This document shows positions 1 to 7,324 of a stretch of 27,270 bases of DNA, in pieces. The notes beneath the pieces were generated by a model, which worked only from the letters and a program-made list of their open reading frames with translations, had not been told where the DNA came from and did not search any database. Position numbers and translations under genes: made by a program. Origin of the DNA: an uncultured Oscillospiraceae bacterium (lineage in GTDB: Bacteria > Bacillota > Clostridia > Oscillospirales > Ruminococcaceae); the NCBI GenBank assembly GCA_934446455.1, contig CAKSEE010000040.1, positions 1 through 27,270 of the forward strand, written 5' to 3'. Each line of letters begins with the position of its first letter. Position 1 is the stretch's first letter.

Positions 1-729
1 GGAGAAAGCATATTCTTCGATGGTTTTGAGCTCGTAGGGGAGCTTTGCGGAAGCGAGCGAGGTGCACCCGATGAACGCGCTGGAGCCTATGGTCTTTACG
101 CCGTCGGGGATAGAAATGCTCTTAAGGCTTCTGCACCCGCTGAACGCATCGGAGCCTATGCTGTCGATGTACGCGGGGAGCGTTACGGTTGAAAGCGATA
201 CGCAGCCGTCGAAAAGGCGCGAGGGGATATTCGTTGCAATGCAGGTGAGGTTAGCGCTCAGCAGCGACGTGCAGTTTGCGAAAGCGGCGTCGCCTATGTA
301 CGATACGCCTGCGGGAACCGTTACAGCCGCAAGCGACGTGCAGCCGTAGAACGCGGTCGTGCCGATGGAGGTGAGCGTATCGGGCAGGCTTACGCGCTCA
401 AGATTTACGTAATCGGAAAGCGCGCTCGTCGAGAGGCTTCTTATGCCTGCGGAAAGGGTTACTGCGGTGATCCTCGACTTGAAGTTGTTGGTGCACAGCG
501 CGGTAACGGTGCTTACCACCTTGTTGTTTACCTTTGCAGGTACGGTTATCGCAGAGGACGTGCCAATATAGCCCGTTATCTCCGCTGTGCCGTCAGCCAT
601 TATAGAGTATTGCCACTCGCCGTCGGTTTCGGCGGAAGCCCTCTGCGTGCAGAAGAAGCATGAGAGCGAAGCGAGTACGGCAAGCGCCATCAGGAACGAC
701 AGCACTCTGTTTGTCTTGCTTTGTACCAT
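1..729 (-). CDS. BspA-like leucine-rich-repeat secreted protein (N-terminal part, runs off window)
   Basis: The 243 codons visible read from an ATG at 729 down to the window edge, so the C-terminus is missing. The start is preceded by a strong AAAGGAGG site at 740-747. Residues 1-30 form a signal peptide: a short basic start (MVQSKTNR), then a hydrophobic stretch ending near TQRASA. After a short Ig-like stretch, the rest is repeats of about 23 residues with the pattern 'AFxGCxSLxxVxxPxxVxxIG', which is the LRR_5/BspA (Treponema pallidum-type) repeat. Family knowledge: such proteins are exported and often surface-anchored or adhesive. The ligand cannot be inferred. It is transcribed divergently from metA and has its own promoter. 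Confidence 0.85.
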   Translation of the reverse strand, partial: MVQSKTNRVLSFLMALAVLASLSCFFCTQRASAETDGEWQYSIMADGTAEITGYIGTSSAITVPAKVNNKVVSTVTALCTNNFKSRITAVTLSAGIRSLSTSALSDYVNLERVSLPDTLTSIGTTAFYGCTSLAAVTVPAGVSYIGDAAFANCTSLLSANLTCIATNIPSRLFDGCVSLSTVTLPAYIDSIGSDAFSGCRSLKSISIPDGVKTIGSSAFIGCTSLASAKLPYELKTIEEYAFS

Positions 730-792
730 AGAATATATACCTCCTTTGAATTGTTGCCGCAAATGGCGCGGGCCATTCGGCAGTACAAGTAA

Positions 793-821
793 ATTATAAC
801 ATATGTCTGCCGGATTTTCAA
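793..821 (-). promoter_or_regulatory. Promoter of the BspA-like gene
   Basis: On the minus strand a -35 TTGAAA (816-821) and a -10 TATAAT (793-798) are separated by exactly 17 bp. The start codon lies about 65 nt downstream. The 5' leader holds an imperfect hairpin at 755-782: TGCCG with CGGCA, and AATGG with CCATT, with a two-base bulge. It sits just before the Shine-Dalgarno site and could affect translation; that role is inferred. The rest of the 730-964 divergent spacer holds only this promoter and the metA promoter. Confidence 0.7.
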
Positions 822-902
822 TAGCAGTATGTGTAAAATTTTCCGTCCCGAATACGTTAATTTTGACTATAACGCGCGCACGCCCGCAAACCCGCCGCGG
901 GC

Positions 903-931
903 TTGACAAAAAGGAGAATCCATTATATAAT
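903..931 (+). promoter_or_regulatory. metA promoter (consensus sigma-A type)
   Basis: TTGACA at 903-908, a 17-bp spacer, and TATAAT at 926-931 match the vegetative consensus perfectly. The predicted transcription start, near 938, is only about 27 nt before the metA start. That leaves no room for a SAM riboswitch or T-box, so control through a long leader is not apparent here. Confidence 0.85.
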
Positions 932-964
932 AGAGATATTGTAAATAACGAAAGGAAGATGAGA

Positions 965-1882
965 ATGCCTGTAAAGATAGCGGACGGGCTGCCCGCGCAG
1001 CAGGTGCTCGAAAACGAGCATATCTTTGTCATGACGCAGCACAGGGCGCTTCACCAGGACATACGCCCGCTTAAGATAGCGATACTTAACCTCATGCCGA
1101 CGAAAATAACCACCGAAACGCAGATACTGCGCTCGCTGTCAAATTCGCCGCTGCAGATAGAGATAACGCTTCTCCAGACCTCCACCTACACGGGTAAGAA
1201 CACCCCCTCGGAGCATCTGATGGAATTCTACAAGACCTTTGACGATATAAAAAACGAAAACTTCGACGGCTTTATCATCACGGGCGCGCCCGTTGAACAC
1301 CTCGACTACCCCGAGGTTGAATACTGGGACGAGCTTTGCAGGATAATGGAGTGGACGAAAACGCACGTTCATTCCACGTTCCACATATGCTGGGCGGCGC
1401 AGGCGGCGCTGTTCTACCATTACGGCATACCAAAGCACCCGCTTGAAAAGAAGGTTTCGGGCGTGTTCACGCACAGAATGCTCAACCCGAAATCAAGGCT
1501 CTTCAGGGGCTTTGACAGCGAGTTCTGCGTGCCGCATTCCCGCCATACCGAGGTGCGCGCGGAGGATATTCTCAGGGTCCCGACGCTCAAGCTTATGGCG
1601 GTGTCCGACGAGGCGGGCGTTTACGCCGTATGCAGCGAGGACGGCAAGCAGTTCTTTATCATGGGCCACAGCGAGTACGATGCCGAAACGCTCGATACCG
1701 AGTACCGCCGCGATCTCACGCGCGGAATGTCCCCCGAGATACCCCGCCACTACTACCCCGACGACGACCCCAAAAACGCCCCCGTGATGAAATGGCGCGC
1801 GCATTCAACGCTTTTATACACCAACTGGCTCAATTACTTCGTTTACCAGACCACGCCCTTTGACATTTCCGAAAATGTTTAG
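965..1882 (+). CDS. metA: Homoserine O-acyltransferase, predicted acetyl-CoA type
   Basis: MetA acylates the hydroxyl of L-homoserine, the first committed step of methionine synthesis, in the cytoplasm. The protein has 305 residues from ATG 965, the family's usual length. I chose 965 because AAAGGAAG at 951-958 is about 7-8 nt upstream; the in-frame ATG at 959 is too close, and longer upstream reading would cross the promoter. Catalytic residues fall at standard positions: Cys142 in FHICWAAQAAL, His235 and Glu237 in IMGHSEYDA. Residue 111 is Glu (GAPVE). In the published Bacillus cereus work, Glu111 gives acetyl-CoA specificity and Gly111 gives succinyl-CoA, so this is predicted to be a transacetylase despite the common 'succinyltransferase' label. 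It is monocistronic or weakly linked to the next gene, 48 bp away. Confidence 0.95.
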   Translation: MPVKIADGLPAQQVLENEHIFVMTQHRALHQDIRPLKIAILNLMPTKITTETQILRSLSNSPLQIEITLLQTSTYTGKNTPSEHLMEFYKTFDDIKNENFDGFIITGAPVEHLDYPEVEYWDELCRIMEWTKTHVHSTFHICWAAQAALFYHYGIPKHPLEKKVSGVFTHRMLNPKSRLFRGFDSEFCVPHSRHTEVRAEDILRVPTLKLMAVSDEAGVYAVCSEDGKQFFIMGHSEYDAETLDTEYRRDLTRGMSPEIPRHYYPDDDPKNAPVMKWRAHSTLLYTNWLNYFVYQTTPFDISENV

Positions 1883-1930
1883 CGCGGTCTGCGGGATATT
1901 ATTCTGAATAAGATAAAAGGAGAAAAGACA

Positions 1931-2794
1931 ATGGCAGATTTGTTAGGACTCAGCATTGGCACTATCATTTCGGGCGTATTTTACTCCCTGTTCGCGCTGG
2001 CGGCGGTAATCGTCGGCATTGAGCTTTACACAACGGTGTTCTGCAAGAAGAACGACGGCAAGTACACGGGCTTTATGGGCAGGCTCTACGATTTTGTGAA
2101 CGTAAAGAAGTTCTCGCTTGAGCCGCTGCTCAAGGCGGCGTACATCATCGCGGCGCTCTACATAACGCTTTCCGCGCTCCTCAGCTTCTCTGACTACAAC
2201 GTGTGGCGCGGCCTCGGCAAGCTTGCGGTAAAGGTTGTGCTTGACAACGCGCTGCTGCGCATCGGCTACGAGCTTGCGCTGCTTCTCGTAAGAGTGCTTA
2301 AGAAGCTCGACAGCATAGGCGACAAGCTCGGCGCCGACGGCGAAAAGAGCGAGTTCTCCGAGGAAATATTCCCCAAGGGCGTGAAGGCTGCCGTTCAGCA
2401 GAATACGGCTGCGCCTGTTCCTCAGCCCGCGCCTGTTCCTCAGCCCGCGCCTGTTCCTCAGCCCGTGCCCGTCGCACAGCCCGCGCCCGTCGCACAGCCC
2501 GCGCCCGTCGCACAGCCCGCGCCCGTCGCACAGCCCGCGCCTGTCGCACAGCCCGCGCCTGTTGCACAGCCCGTAGCTGTCGCACAGCCCGCGCCCGTCG
2601 CACAGCCCGCGCCCGTGCCTCAGCCGGTACAGCAGACGGTTCCCGCTGCTGCACCTGCTCCCGCAGCTGTCGCACAGCCCGCAGCTGTCGCACAGCCCGC
2701 GGCTGCCGCGGAGGAAACGACGTTCTGCACGGTATGCGGCAAGCAGATAAAGGTAAACTCGAAGTTCTGCCCTTACTGCGGCAATTCGCGCTGA
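1931..2794 (+). CDS. Membrane protein with Pro/Ala/Val/Gln repeat linker and C-terminal zinc ribbon
   Basis: This 287-residue protein is not assigned to a named family. Its start is preceded by AAAAGGAG at 1915-1922. Residues about 7-33 and 65-85 are clear membrane segments, and about 92-120 is a possible third. Residues about 160-231 are twelve hexapeptides of the type PAPVAQ or PAPVPQ, followed by more Ala/Pro-rich linker. The end is a zinc-ribbon knuckle pair, CTVC (266-269) and CPYC (280-283), as in many Firmicutes 'zinc-ribbon domain' membrane proteins. The layout suggests a membrane anchor that presents a zinc ribbon on a flexible cytoplasmic tether. Ligand and function are unknown. It lies 48 bp after metA, but no functional link is evident. 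Confidence 0.8.
   Translation: MADLLGLSIGTIISGVFYSLFALAAVIVGIELYTTVFCKKNDGKYTGFMGRLYDFVNVKKFSLEPLLKAAYIIAALYITLSALLSFSDYNVWRGLGKLAVKVVLDNALLRIGYELALLLVRVLKKLDSIGDKLGADGEKSEFSEEIFPKGVKAAVQQNTAAPVPQPAPVPQPAPVPQPVPVAQPAPVAQPAPVAQPAPVAQPAPVAQPAPVAQPVAVAQPAPVAQPAPVPQPVQQTVPAAAPAPAAVAQPAAVAQPAAAAEETTFCTVCGKQIKVNSKFCPYCGNSR
2408..2623 (+). repeat. 18-bp coding minisatellite, 12 units (PAPVAQ/PAPVPQ)
   Basis: Twelve in-frame 18-bp units encode AAPVPQ, PAPVPQ twice, PVPVAQ, PAPVAQ five times, PVAVAQ, PAPVAQ and PAPVPQ. Several neighbouring units are identical or differ by one or two silent bases at DNA level, which indicates recent slippage or unequal exchange. The number of units is likely to vary between strains without breaking the frame. 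Confidence 0.95.
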
Positions 2795-2812
2795 TACACT
2801 GATAACGCTCAT

Positions 2813-2847
2813 GCCCGCCGAAGTCCGCACGGTTTCGGCGGGCTTTC
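2813..2847 (+). terminator. Intrinsic terminator after the zinc-ribbon protein gene
   Basis: A 10-bp perfect stem, GCCCGCCGAA (2813-2822) with TTCGGCGGGC (2834-2843), has an 11-nt loop and is followed by a short T run. It separates the metA/zinc-ribbon unit from the fapA promoter. Confidence 0.75.
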
Positions 2848-2885
2848 TGCGCGTTAAGATATTTTTGATATCTTTCTTTTTTGTG

Positions 2886-2914
2886 TTGCATTTTTCGGGT
2901 GAGTATGGTATACT
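2886..2914 (+). promoter_or_regulatory. Promoter of the FapA-like gene
   Basis: TTGCAT at 2886-2891, a 17-bp spacer and TATACT at 2909-2914. The start codon follows about 36 nt after the predicted transcription start. Confidence 0.7.
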
Positions 2915-2956
2915 TAAATCAGGAAGAATGATTCCATAAGGCTAAGAGGTGATATT

Positions 2957-4339
2957 ATGTCAGATGAAAAGAAAATCGTGAACTCTGTTGTCGAGCTTTC
3001 CGTAGACCCGAACAACACCACAGCGTTCCTTTCCTTTACAAAGCCGGAGAACGGCGGCGCGGACATTACCTATGAAAAAATCATGGCGGCGCTTGAGGCA
3101 AAGCATATCAGCTTTGGTATAATGGAAAATGACCTGCACGACGCGGTGGACAAGAAGCGCTACAACGAGAACATATGCGCGGCGCGCTGGCAGCCCCCTG
3201 TCAACGGGCAGGACGGCGCGGTTACATACCTGTTCAGGACAAAGAGCGTGATCGCGCCCACGGAGGACGAAAAGGGCGTTGTTGACTATAAGAACCTCGG
3301 CATTGTGAATAATATCACCAAGGGCACTACCATAGCGACGATAACCCTGCCCACCGAGGGTGAGCCGGGGCGCAACATTCTCGGCGCGGCAGTCCCGCAG
3401 CGCAGGGGCGCGCCCGTAAGGGTGAGCGCCGCAAACGGCACGCAGCTTGTAAACGACGGCACGGAGCTTATCGCCGCGCGCAACGGCAACCTGCGCTTTA
3501 TCAACGGCGCGTTCAACGTTGAGGAGGAGCTTGTGATAGCCGAGGACGTGGGCGTATCCACGGGCAATATTGATTTTATCGGCAACGTTACGGTAAGGGG
3601 CAACGTGCTTGAGGGCTACCGCGTATCCTCAAAGAAGAACATAACCGTCAACGGCTCCGCCATCGGCGCAGAGCTCTGCGCGGACGGCGATATCGTCATG
3701 CGCACGGGCTGCATAAATTCCACCATAACCTGCAAGGGCAGCGTGCGTGCGGGCTTTTTTGAGAGCAGCCGCATAACCTGCGGGCATAACGTCGAGGGCG
3801 GCAGCTTTGTCGGCGGAGAGGTGTTCGCAAACGGCAACATAACCGCCACGGGCAAGGGAATTATGGTAGGCGGCAAGTATACCGCGCTTGAGAACATCGA
3901 GGCGGGGACGATAGGCTCGGAAAACTATACGCGCACGCTTATTTCGCTCGGCAACAACGCTGTCCTGTCCGAGGAGCGCGACGCGCTTGAGCGCAGCATT
4001 GCCGAAATGGAGGACAAGGCGGATCAGCTCGGCAAGATACTCGCAATGCTCAACGAGCAGTCCAAGAAGGCGAAGCTCCCGCCCGAGCGCGAGCAGATGA
4101 AAGCGGAGGCTCTGCGCAGCCGCCTGAAGCTGCAGGCGCAGGTGAGAAGCTCGAAAACGCGTATCGAGCAGATAAACGAGTCGCTTATGGTGGCACAGCA
4201 GCTCACGGTTTCCGTCAGAAAGGCGTTTTACCCCGGGGTTACGCTGCGCATAAACAACTGCATAAAGCAGGTGAACGAGGTGAACTCGCACTGCCGCGCG
4301 ACCATCGAGGACGGCGACATTGTGTTCAAGCTGCTGTAA
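2957..4339 (+). CDS. FapA/DUF342-family polymer-forming protein
   Basis: The 460-residue protein has the DUF342 (FapA) layout. Residues about 1-190 are the N-terminal region, with the typical stretch GTTIATITLPTEGEPGRNIL leading into the core. Residues about 190-330 are short Gly/Asn-rich beta repeats of right-handed beta-helix type (e.g. GDIVMRTGCINSTITCKGSV). Residues about 335-415 are a long charged coiled coil starting ERDALERSIAEMEDKADQL, and a short beta tail ends the protein. An AGAGGTGAT site precedes ATG 2957. The family was named for flagellar assembly protein A in Vibrio, but it is widespread in non-flagellated Firmicutes where its role is unclear. No flagellar gene is nearby, so I would not call it a motility gene. 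Confidence 0.85.
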   Translation: MSDEKKIVNSVVELSVDPNNTTAFLSFTKPENGGADITYEKIMAALEAKHISFGIMENDLHDAVDKKRYNENICAARWQPPVNGQDGAVTYLFRTKSVIAPTEDEKGVVDYKNLGIVNNITKGTTIATITLPTEGEPGRNILGAAVPQRRGAPVRVSAANGTQLVNDGTELIAARNGNLRFINGAFNVEEELVIAEDVGVSTGNIDFIGNVTVRGNVLEGYRVSSKKNITVNGSAIGAELCADGDIVMRTGCINSTITCKGSVRAGFFESSRITCGHNVEGGSFVGGEVFANGNITATGKGIMVGGKYTALENIEAGTIGSENYTRTLISLGNNAVLSEERDALERSIAEMEDKADQLGKILAMLNEQSKKAKLPPEREQMKAEALRSRLKLQAQVRSSKTRIEQINESLMVAQQLTVSVRKAFYPGVTLRINNCIKQVNEVNSHCRATIEDGDIVFKLL

Positions 4340-4358
4340 CGCGGCGTAAACTGCATAT

Positions 4359-4390
4359 AAAAAGAGCCGCGCTCCGTTCCGGGGCGCGGC
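4359..4390. terminator. GC-rich hairpin in the fapA/tRNA convergent spacer
   Basis: The stem GCCGCGCTCC (4366-4375) pairs with GGGGCGCGGC (4381-4390) with one G-U pair and a 5-nt loop. AAAAA at 4359-4363 becomes a U-run on the minus strand. On the plus strand only AGTTTG follows, so it is a weak terminator for fapA and a better one against minus-strand read-through. Confidence 0.6.
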
Positions 4391-4424
4391 AGTTTGCTGC
4401 GGTAAGACTATGCGCATAATAAGC

Positions 4425-4448
4425 AAAAACCCCCGAAATTCGGGGGTT
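4425..4448 (-). terminator. Terminator of tRNA-Ser(GGA)
   Basis: On the minus strand the stem AACCCCCG/CGGGGGTT with a 5-nt loop is followed directly by TTTTT (AAAAA at 4425-4429 on the plus strand). It begins only 4 nt past the tRNA 3' end. Confidence 0.9.
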
Positions 4449-4452
4449 CTGC

Positions 4453-4544
4453 TGGCGGACAGAAAGGGATTCGAACCCTTGAACGGGTATTAGCCGTTAC
4501 ACGATTTCCAATCGTGCGCCTTAGACCAGCTCAGCCATCTGTCC
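4453..4544 (-). tRNA. tRNA-Ser, anticodon GGA
   Basis: On the minus strand the 5' acceptor GGACAGA (4544-4538) pairs with TCTGTCC (4463-4457), followed by discriminator G and an encoded CCA at 4455-4453. The anticodon arm is CACGA-TTGGAAA-TCGTG, with anticodon GGA complementary to 4507-4509, reading UCC/UCU. A long variable arm and the T arm (TTCGAAT) complete a class II tRNA of 92 nt including CCA. Confidence 0.97.
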
Positions 4545-4586
4545 ACACAAACTTTATTCTGCCGACGCTCTTGCATCGACTTGTAT

Positions 4587-4615
4587 ATTATATCACAAGC
4601 CCTCGGTTTTGTCAA
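4587..4615 (-). promoter_or_regulatory. Promoter of tRNA-Ser(GGA)
   Basis: On the minus strand TTGACA (4610-4615) and TATAAT (4587-4592) are separated by 17 bp, a perfect consensus. The mature tRNA starts about 35 nt after the predicted transcription start. The spacer from here to the glgB stop (4616-4814) has no gene I can support; it carries two 12-bp perfect palindromes at 4677-4688 and 4707-4718. Confidence 0.9.
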
Positions 4616-4814
4616 GCACTTTTTTCGATTTTTTTATATTTTTTCTCTTTTCGTCCAAAAGCGCTTTCGCGGTTGACCGCATATGCGGCAGAAGCTGCCT
4701 GCCTTAGTATGCGCATACAGCTGTAACTGTCTGCGGGGGCTGCCCAGCCGCACGCGTGTGACATGAGCCGCCGAAGAATCACAAACAGCCGGAACCGCCC
4801 GTCGGGCTGCCGAC

Positions 4815-6614
4815 CTACCGGCGGAGTTCGTAGTAGGCGGCTGAGTATCGCGGGACGTCGAAGGTGACGTTGCCGTTTTCGTCGGCGGTGAGAGTCTGCG
4901 GGTAGTGCGGGGCGCAGCCGCTCCACCTTTCCTCGGTGCTGTCAAGCAGGAGGGAGAGCGTGTTGCCGCAGCCGATGTTAAGGGTGTACCACTTCTGCAC
5001 GCTGTCGGAGAAGTTGAAAACCGCCGCTATGGCGTTCTCGTCGGGGCAGCTGCGGAGGATCGCGTAGCAGCGGCGCAGGGGGCTGTCGCAGTCCAGCCAG
5101 CGGAAGCCGTCCGCGCTGTCGTCCCAGCGGGAAAGCGCGGGGCGTCCGAGATAGAGGCGGCAGAGCTTCGCCATGAACTTTGAGAAGCTGTCGTGTATGG
5201 GGTAGGTGAGGACCGCCCAGTCCTGCTCGCGCTTTTCGTCCCATTCGCGCAGCTGCCCGAATTCGTTGCCCATGAAGCTGAGCTTTTTTCCGGGGTGTGC
5301 GTACATATACATATAAAGCGCCCGCGCCTGTGGGAACTTGTCCTCGTAGTCGCCGTACATTTTCTGCACTATCGTCGCCTTGCCGTGAACGCTCTCGTCG
5401 TGGGAGAGCGGCAGGATATACTTCTCACTGTAGTTGTAGAGCATGGAGAAAGTGAGCTTGTGGTAATGGTCCACGCGCTGCTCGGGCGTTTTCTTGAAGT
5501 AGTCGAGCGTGTCGTTCATCCAGCCCATGTCCCACTTGTAGTCGAAGCCTAAGCCCCCCTCGCTTACCGCCTTTGTAACGCGCTCGTAGTCCGTGGAGTC
5601 CTCCGCGCAGAGTACCGCGGATGGGTGGCGCGCCTTAAGCCCCGCGTTCATTGAGCGCAGGAAGTTGGTGCCGCAGACGTTCTCGCCGCGCGCGGGGTCG
5701 CCGCCCCAGTAGATAAGGCGGCTTATTGCATCCATGCGCAGCCCGTCAAAGTGAAATTCGCTCAGCCAGTAGTCCGCAGCGGACTTGAGGAAGCTGCACA
5801 CCACGGGGTGGGTGTAGTCGAAGCTGCAGCTGCCCCACTCGCTGTAGGCTATGTCGTCAAACTCGCTCTCAAACATCGGCGTGCCGTCAAACTTTGCCAG
5901 CGCGTAGCCGTCCACCGCGAAATGCACGGGCACAAAGTCCATGAAAACCGCGACGCCGTGCGTGTGGCAGTAGTTTACGAAATACCGCAGCTCGTCCGCT
6001 GTGCCGTAGCGCGACGTGGGCGCAAAGAACCCCGTCGCCTGATAGCCCCAGCTCTCATCGCAGGGATATTCCGCAAGCGGCATTACCTCAATGCAGTTGT
6101 AGCCGCACTTCTTCACATATGAAACGAGCTTCGGCGCTATCTGTCTGTAGGTGTACCATCCGTTCCTGCTCCTGGGGGAGGTTTTCCACGAGCCGATGTC
6201 AGCTTCGTAAATGTTAAGCGCGTCGCCGTGCCATGTGGGGCGGGTACGCATCCACTCCTCGTCGGTGAACCTGAACCGCTGCGCGCGTATGTACGAGGCG
6301 AACCCCGGGCGCAGCTCCATTCCCCTGCCGTAGGGGTCGCAGCGCTCGGTCATGCCGCCGTTTGCGTAAATGCGCAGCTTGTACATCATGTCGGGCTGCG
6401 CTTTCTTTATAAACACCTCGCGCACGCCGCCGACGTCCTCCATAAAGGTATCCGTCCAGCCGTTGAACTCGCCTATTACCGAAACGCGCTCCGCAGCGGG
6501 CGCGTATACCCGAAACACCGTGCCCGCGCATTTCCCGTCCTCAAAGACAGGGTGCGCGCCAAGGTAATTGTACGCGTCAAAGCTGCCGCCCGCGCAGTAT
6601 TCTCCGAGATTCAT
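4815..6614 (-). CDS. glgB: 1,4-alpha-glucan (glycogen) branching enzyme, GH13
   Basis: GlgB cuts alpha-1,4 chains of glycogen and re-attaches them as alpha-1,6 branches in the cytoplasm. The 599-residue protein has a CBM48-type N-terminal beta domain (about 28-110, with GEFNGW), then a GH13 barrel and a C-terminal beta domain. Catalytic residues are visible: nucleophile Asp295 in GLRMDAI, acid/base Glu338 in VLCAEDST, and Asp406 in LPLSHDESVHGK. The strand with the usual HF..D motif is at HFAVDGYAL. It is shorter than the 728-residue E. coli enzyme and lacks the extra N-terminal N1 domain. A strong AGGAGGAA site precedes the ATG at 6614. No other glycogen gene is nearby. No clear terminator follows it; the next 200 bp lead into the tRNA promoter. 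Confidence 0.93.
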   Translation of the reverse strand: MNLGEYCAGGSFDAYNYLGAHPVFEDGKCAGTVFRVYAPAAERVSVIGEFNGWTDTFMEDVGGVREVFIKKAQPDMMYKLRIYANGGMTERCDPYGRGMELRPGFASYIRAQRFRFTDEEWMRTRPTWHGDALNIYEADIGSWKTSPRSRNGWYTYRQIAPKLVSYVKKCGYNCIEVMPLAEYPCDESWGYQATGFFAPTSRYGTADELRYFVNYCHTHGVAVFMDFVPVHFAVDGYALAKFDGTPMFESEFDDIAYSEWGSCSFDYTHPVVCSFLKSAADYWLSEFHFDGLRMDAISRLIYWGGDPARGENVCGTNFLRSMNAGLKARHPSAVLCAEDSTDYERVTKAVSEGGLGFDYKWDMGWMNDTLDYFKKTPEQRVDHYHKLTFSMLYNYSEKYILPLSHDESVHGKATIVQKMYGDYEDKFPQARALYMYMYAHPGKKLSFMGNEFGQLREWDEKREQDWAVLTYPIHDSFSKFMAKLCRLYLGRPALSRWDDSADGFRWLDCDSPLRRCYAILRSCPDENAIAAVFNFSDSVQKWYTLNIGCGNTLSLLLDSTEERWSGCAPHYPQTLTADENGNVTFDVPRYSAAYYELRR

Positions 6615-6648
6615 CTGTTATGTTCCTCCTGCGGCGGCTAAAAAGTTA

Positions 6649-6677
6649 TTGACAGCCGTCGTTTTTTATACTATAAT
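6649..6677 (+). promoter_or_regulatory. Promoter of the tetR-GH95-GH35 unit
   Basis: TTGACA at 6649-6654, a 17-bp spacer and TATAAT at 6672-6677 form a perfect consensus, with predicted start near 6684. Such a strong promoter fits one that is held down by a repressor, and an operator-like palindrome lies immediately downstream. Confidence 0.85.
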
Positions 6678-6686
6678 TATACAAGA

Positions 6687-6705
6687 GTTGAACGGTGTGT
6701 TCAAC
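6687..6705 (+). promoter_or_regulatory. Palindromic operator candidate, GTTGAAC-N5-GTTCAAC
   Basis: Perfect 7-bp inverted arms at 6687-6693 and 6699-6705 around GGTGT make a 19-bp site at about +3 to +21 of the predicted transcript. Its size and position fit a TetR-family dimer blocking its own promoter. That the TetR gene 65 bp downstream binds here is inferred. A second small inverted repeat, GTCGC-TTAT-GCGAC, lies at about 6724-6737 in the leader. Confidence 0.65.
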
Positions 6706-6770
6706 CGACAAATTGCGCCTATGGTCGCTTATGCGACGAATATGCGGCAATAGTCGCGGAAGGAGCGGAA

Positions 6771-7322
6771 ATGGACCTCAGAATAAAGCGCACAAAAAAT
6801 GCCGTGAGAGAGGCGTTTCTTTCGCTGCGGCGCAAAAAGCCGATCGAAAGGATAACCGTAACGGAGCTTGCGGCGCTCGCAGGGATAAACAAGGCGACGT
6901 TCTACCTGCATTACGCGGACATTTACGCGCTCTCAGACGAGATAGAGGACAGGCTTATCGATGAGATACTCGCGGATATAGGCGGCTTCGGCGGCTTTGC
7001 CAAAGACCCGCAGATATGCGCGCGGGAGGTGCTGCGCGCGTTTGTGGAGCGGCGCGGCGAGCTGTCCGCGATATTCTCGGGCAGTCGGTACGGGCTGTTT
7101 TCGCAGAAGATAGAGCGGCGCATCAAGGCGGCGCTGTTCGAGAGCGCGCCCGAGTATGCAACCCATGAAAACAGCCTTGCGCTGAGCTTCTGCATACAGG
7201 GGATATTCCACACGCTTGCGCAGACCGACGGCGCGCCGAGCGCGGAGGACTACGCGCTTATTTCCGAGCTTTCGCTTGAGCTTATAGGCAGGATAAAGCC
7301 TGACAACACATTCGGAGGATAA
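6771..7322 (+). CDS. TetR/AcrR-family transcriptional regulator
   Basis: This 183-residue protein has the TetR N-terminal DNA-binding domain: helix-turn-helix around residues 27-48 (ITVTELAALAGINKATFYLH), with the conserved KATFYLHY that ends the recognition helix. The C-terminal ligand-binding part is variable and its ligand cannot be read from sequence. AAGGAG lies just before ATG 6771. The stop codon is two bases before the GH95 start, whose ribosome site overlaps the end of this gene, so the three genes are translationally and transcriptionally linked. It is likely a local repressor of the glycosidase unit acting through the palindrome at 6687-6705. Confidence 0.88.
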   Translation: MDLRIKRTKNAVREAFLSLRRKKPIERITVTELAALAGINKATFYLHYADIYALSDEIEDRLIDEILADIGGFGGFAKDPQICAREVLRAFVERRGELSAIFSGSRYGLFSQKIERRIKAALFESAPEYATHENSLALSFCIQGIFHTLAQTDGAPSAEDYALISELSLELIGRIKPDNTFGG

Positions 7323-7324
7323 TT

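Noticed and set aside
803..964. N-terminal extension of metA to 803
   Set aside because: It would cross the perfect promoter at 903-931 and the divergent promoter; MetA family length and residue numbering fit the start at 965.
2408..2623. CRISPR or non-coding repeat
   Set aside because: Contiguous 18-bp units in frame inside a clear coding gene, with no spacers.
2957..4339. Flagellar locus
   Set aside because: Only the DUF342/FapA-type protein is present; the family is common in non-motile Firmicutes and no other flagellar gene is near.
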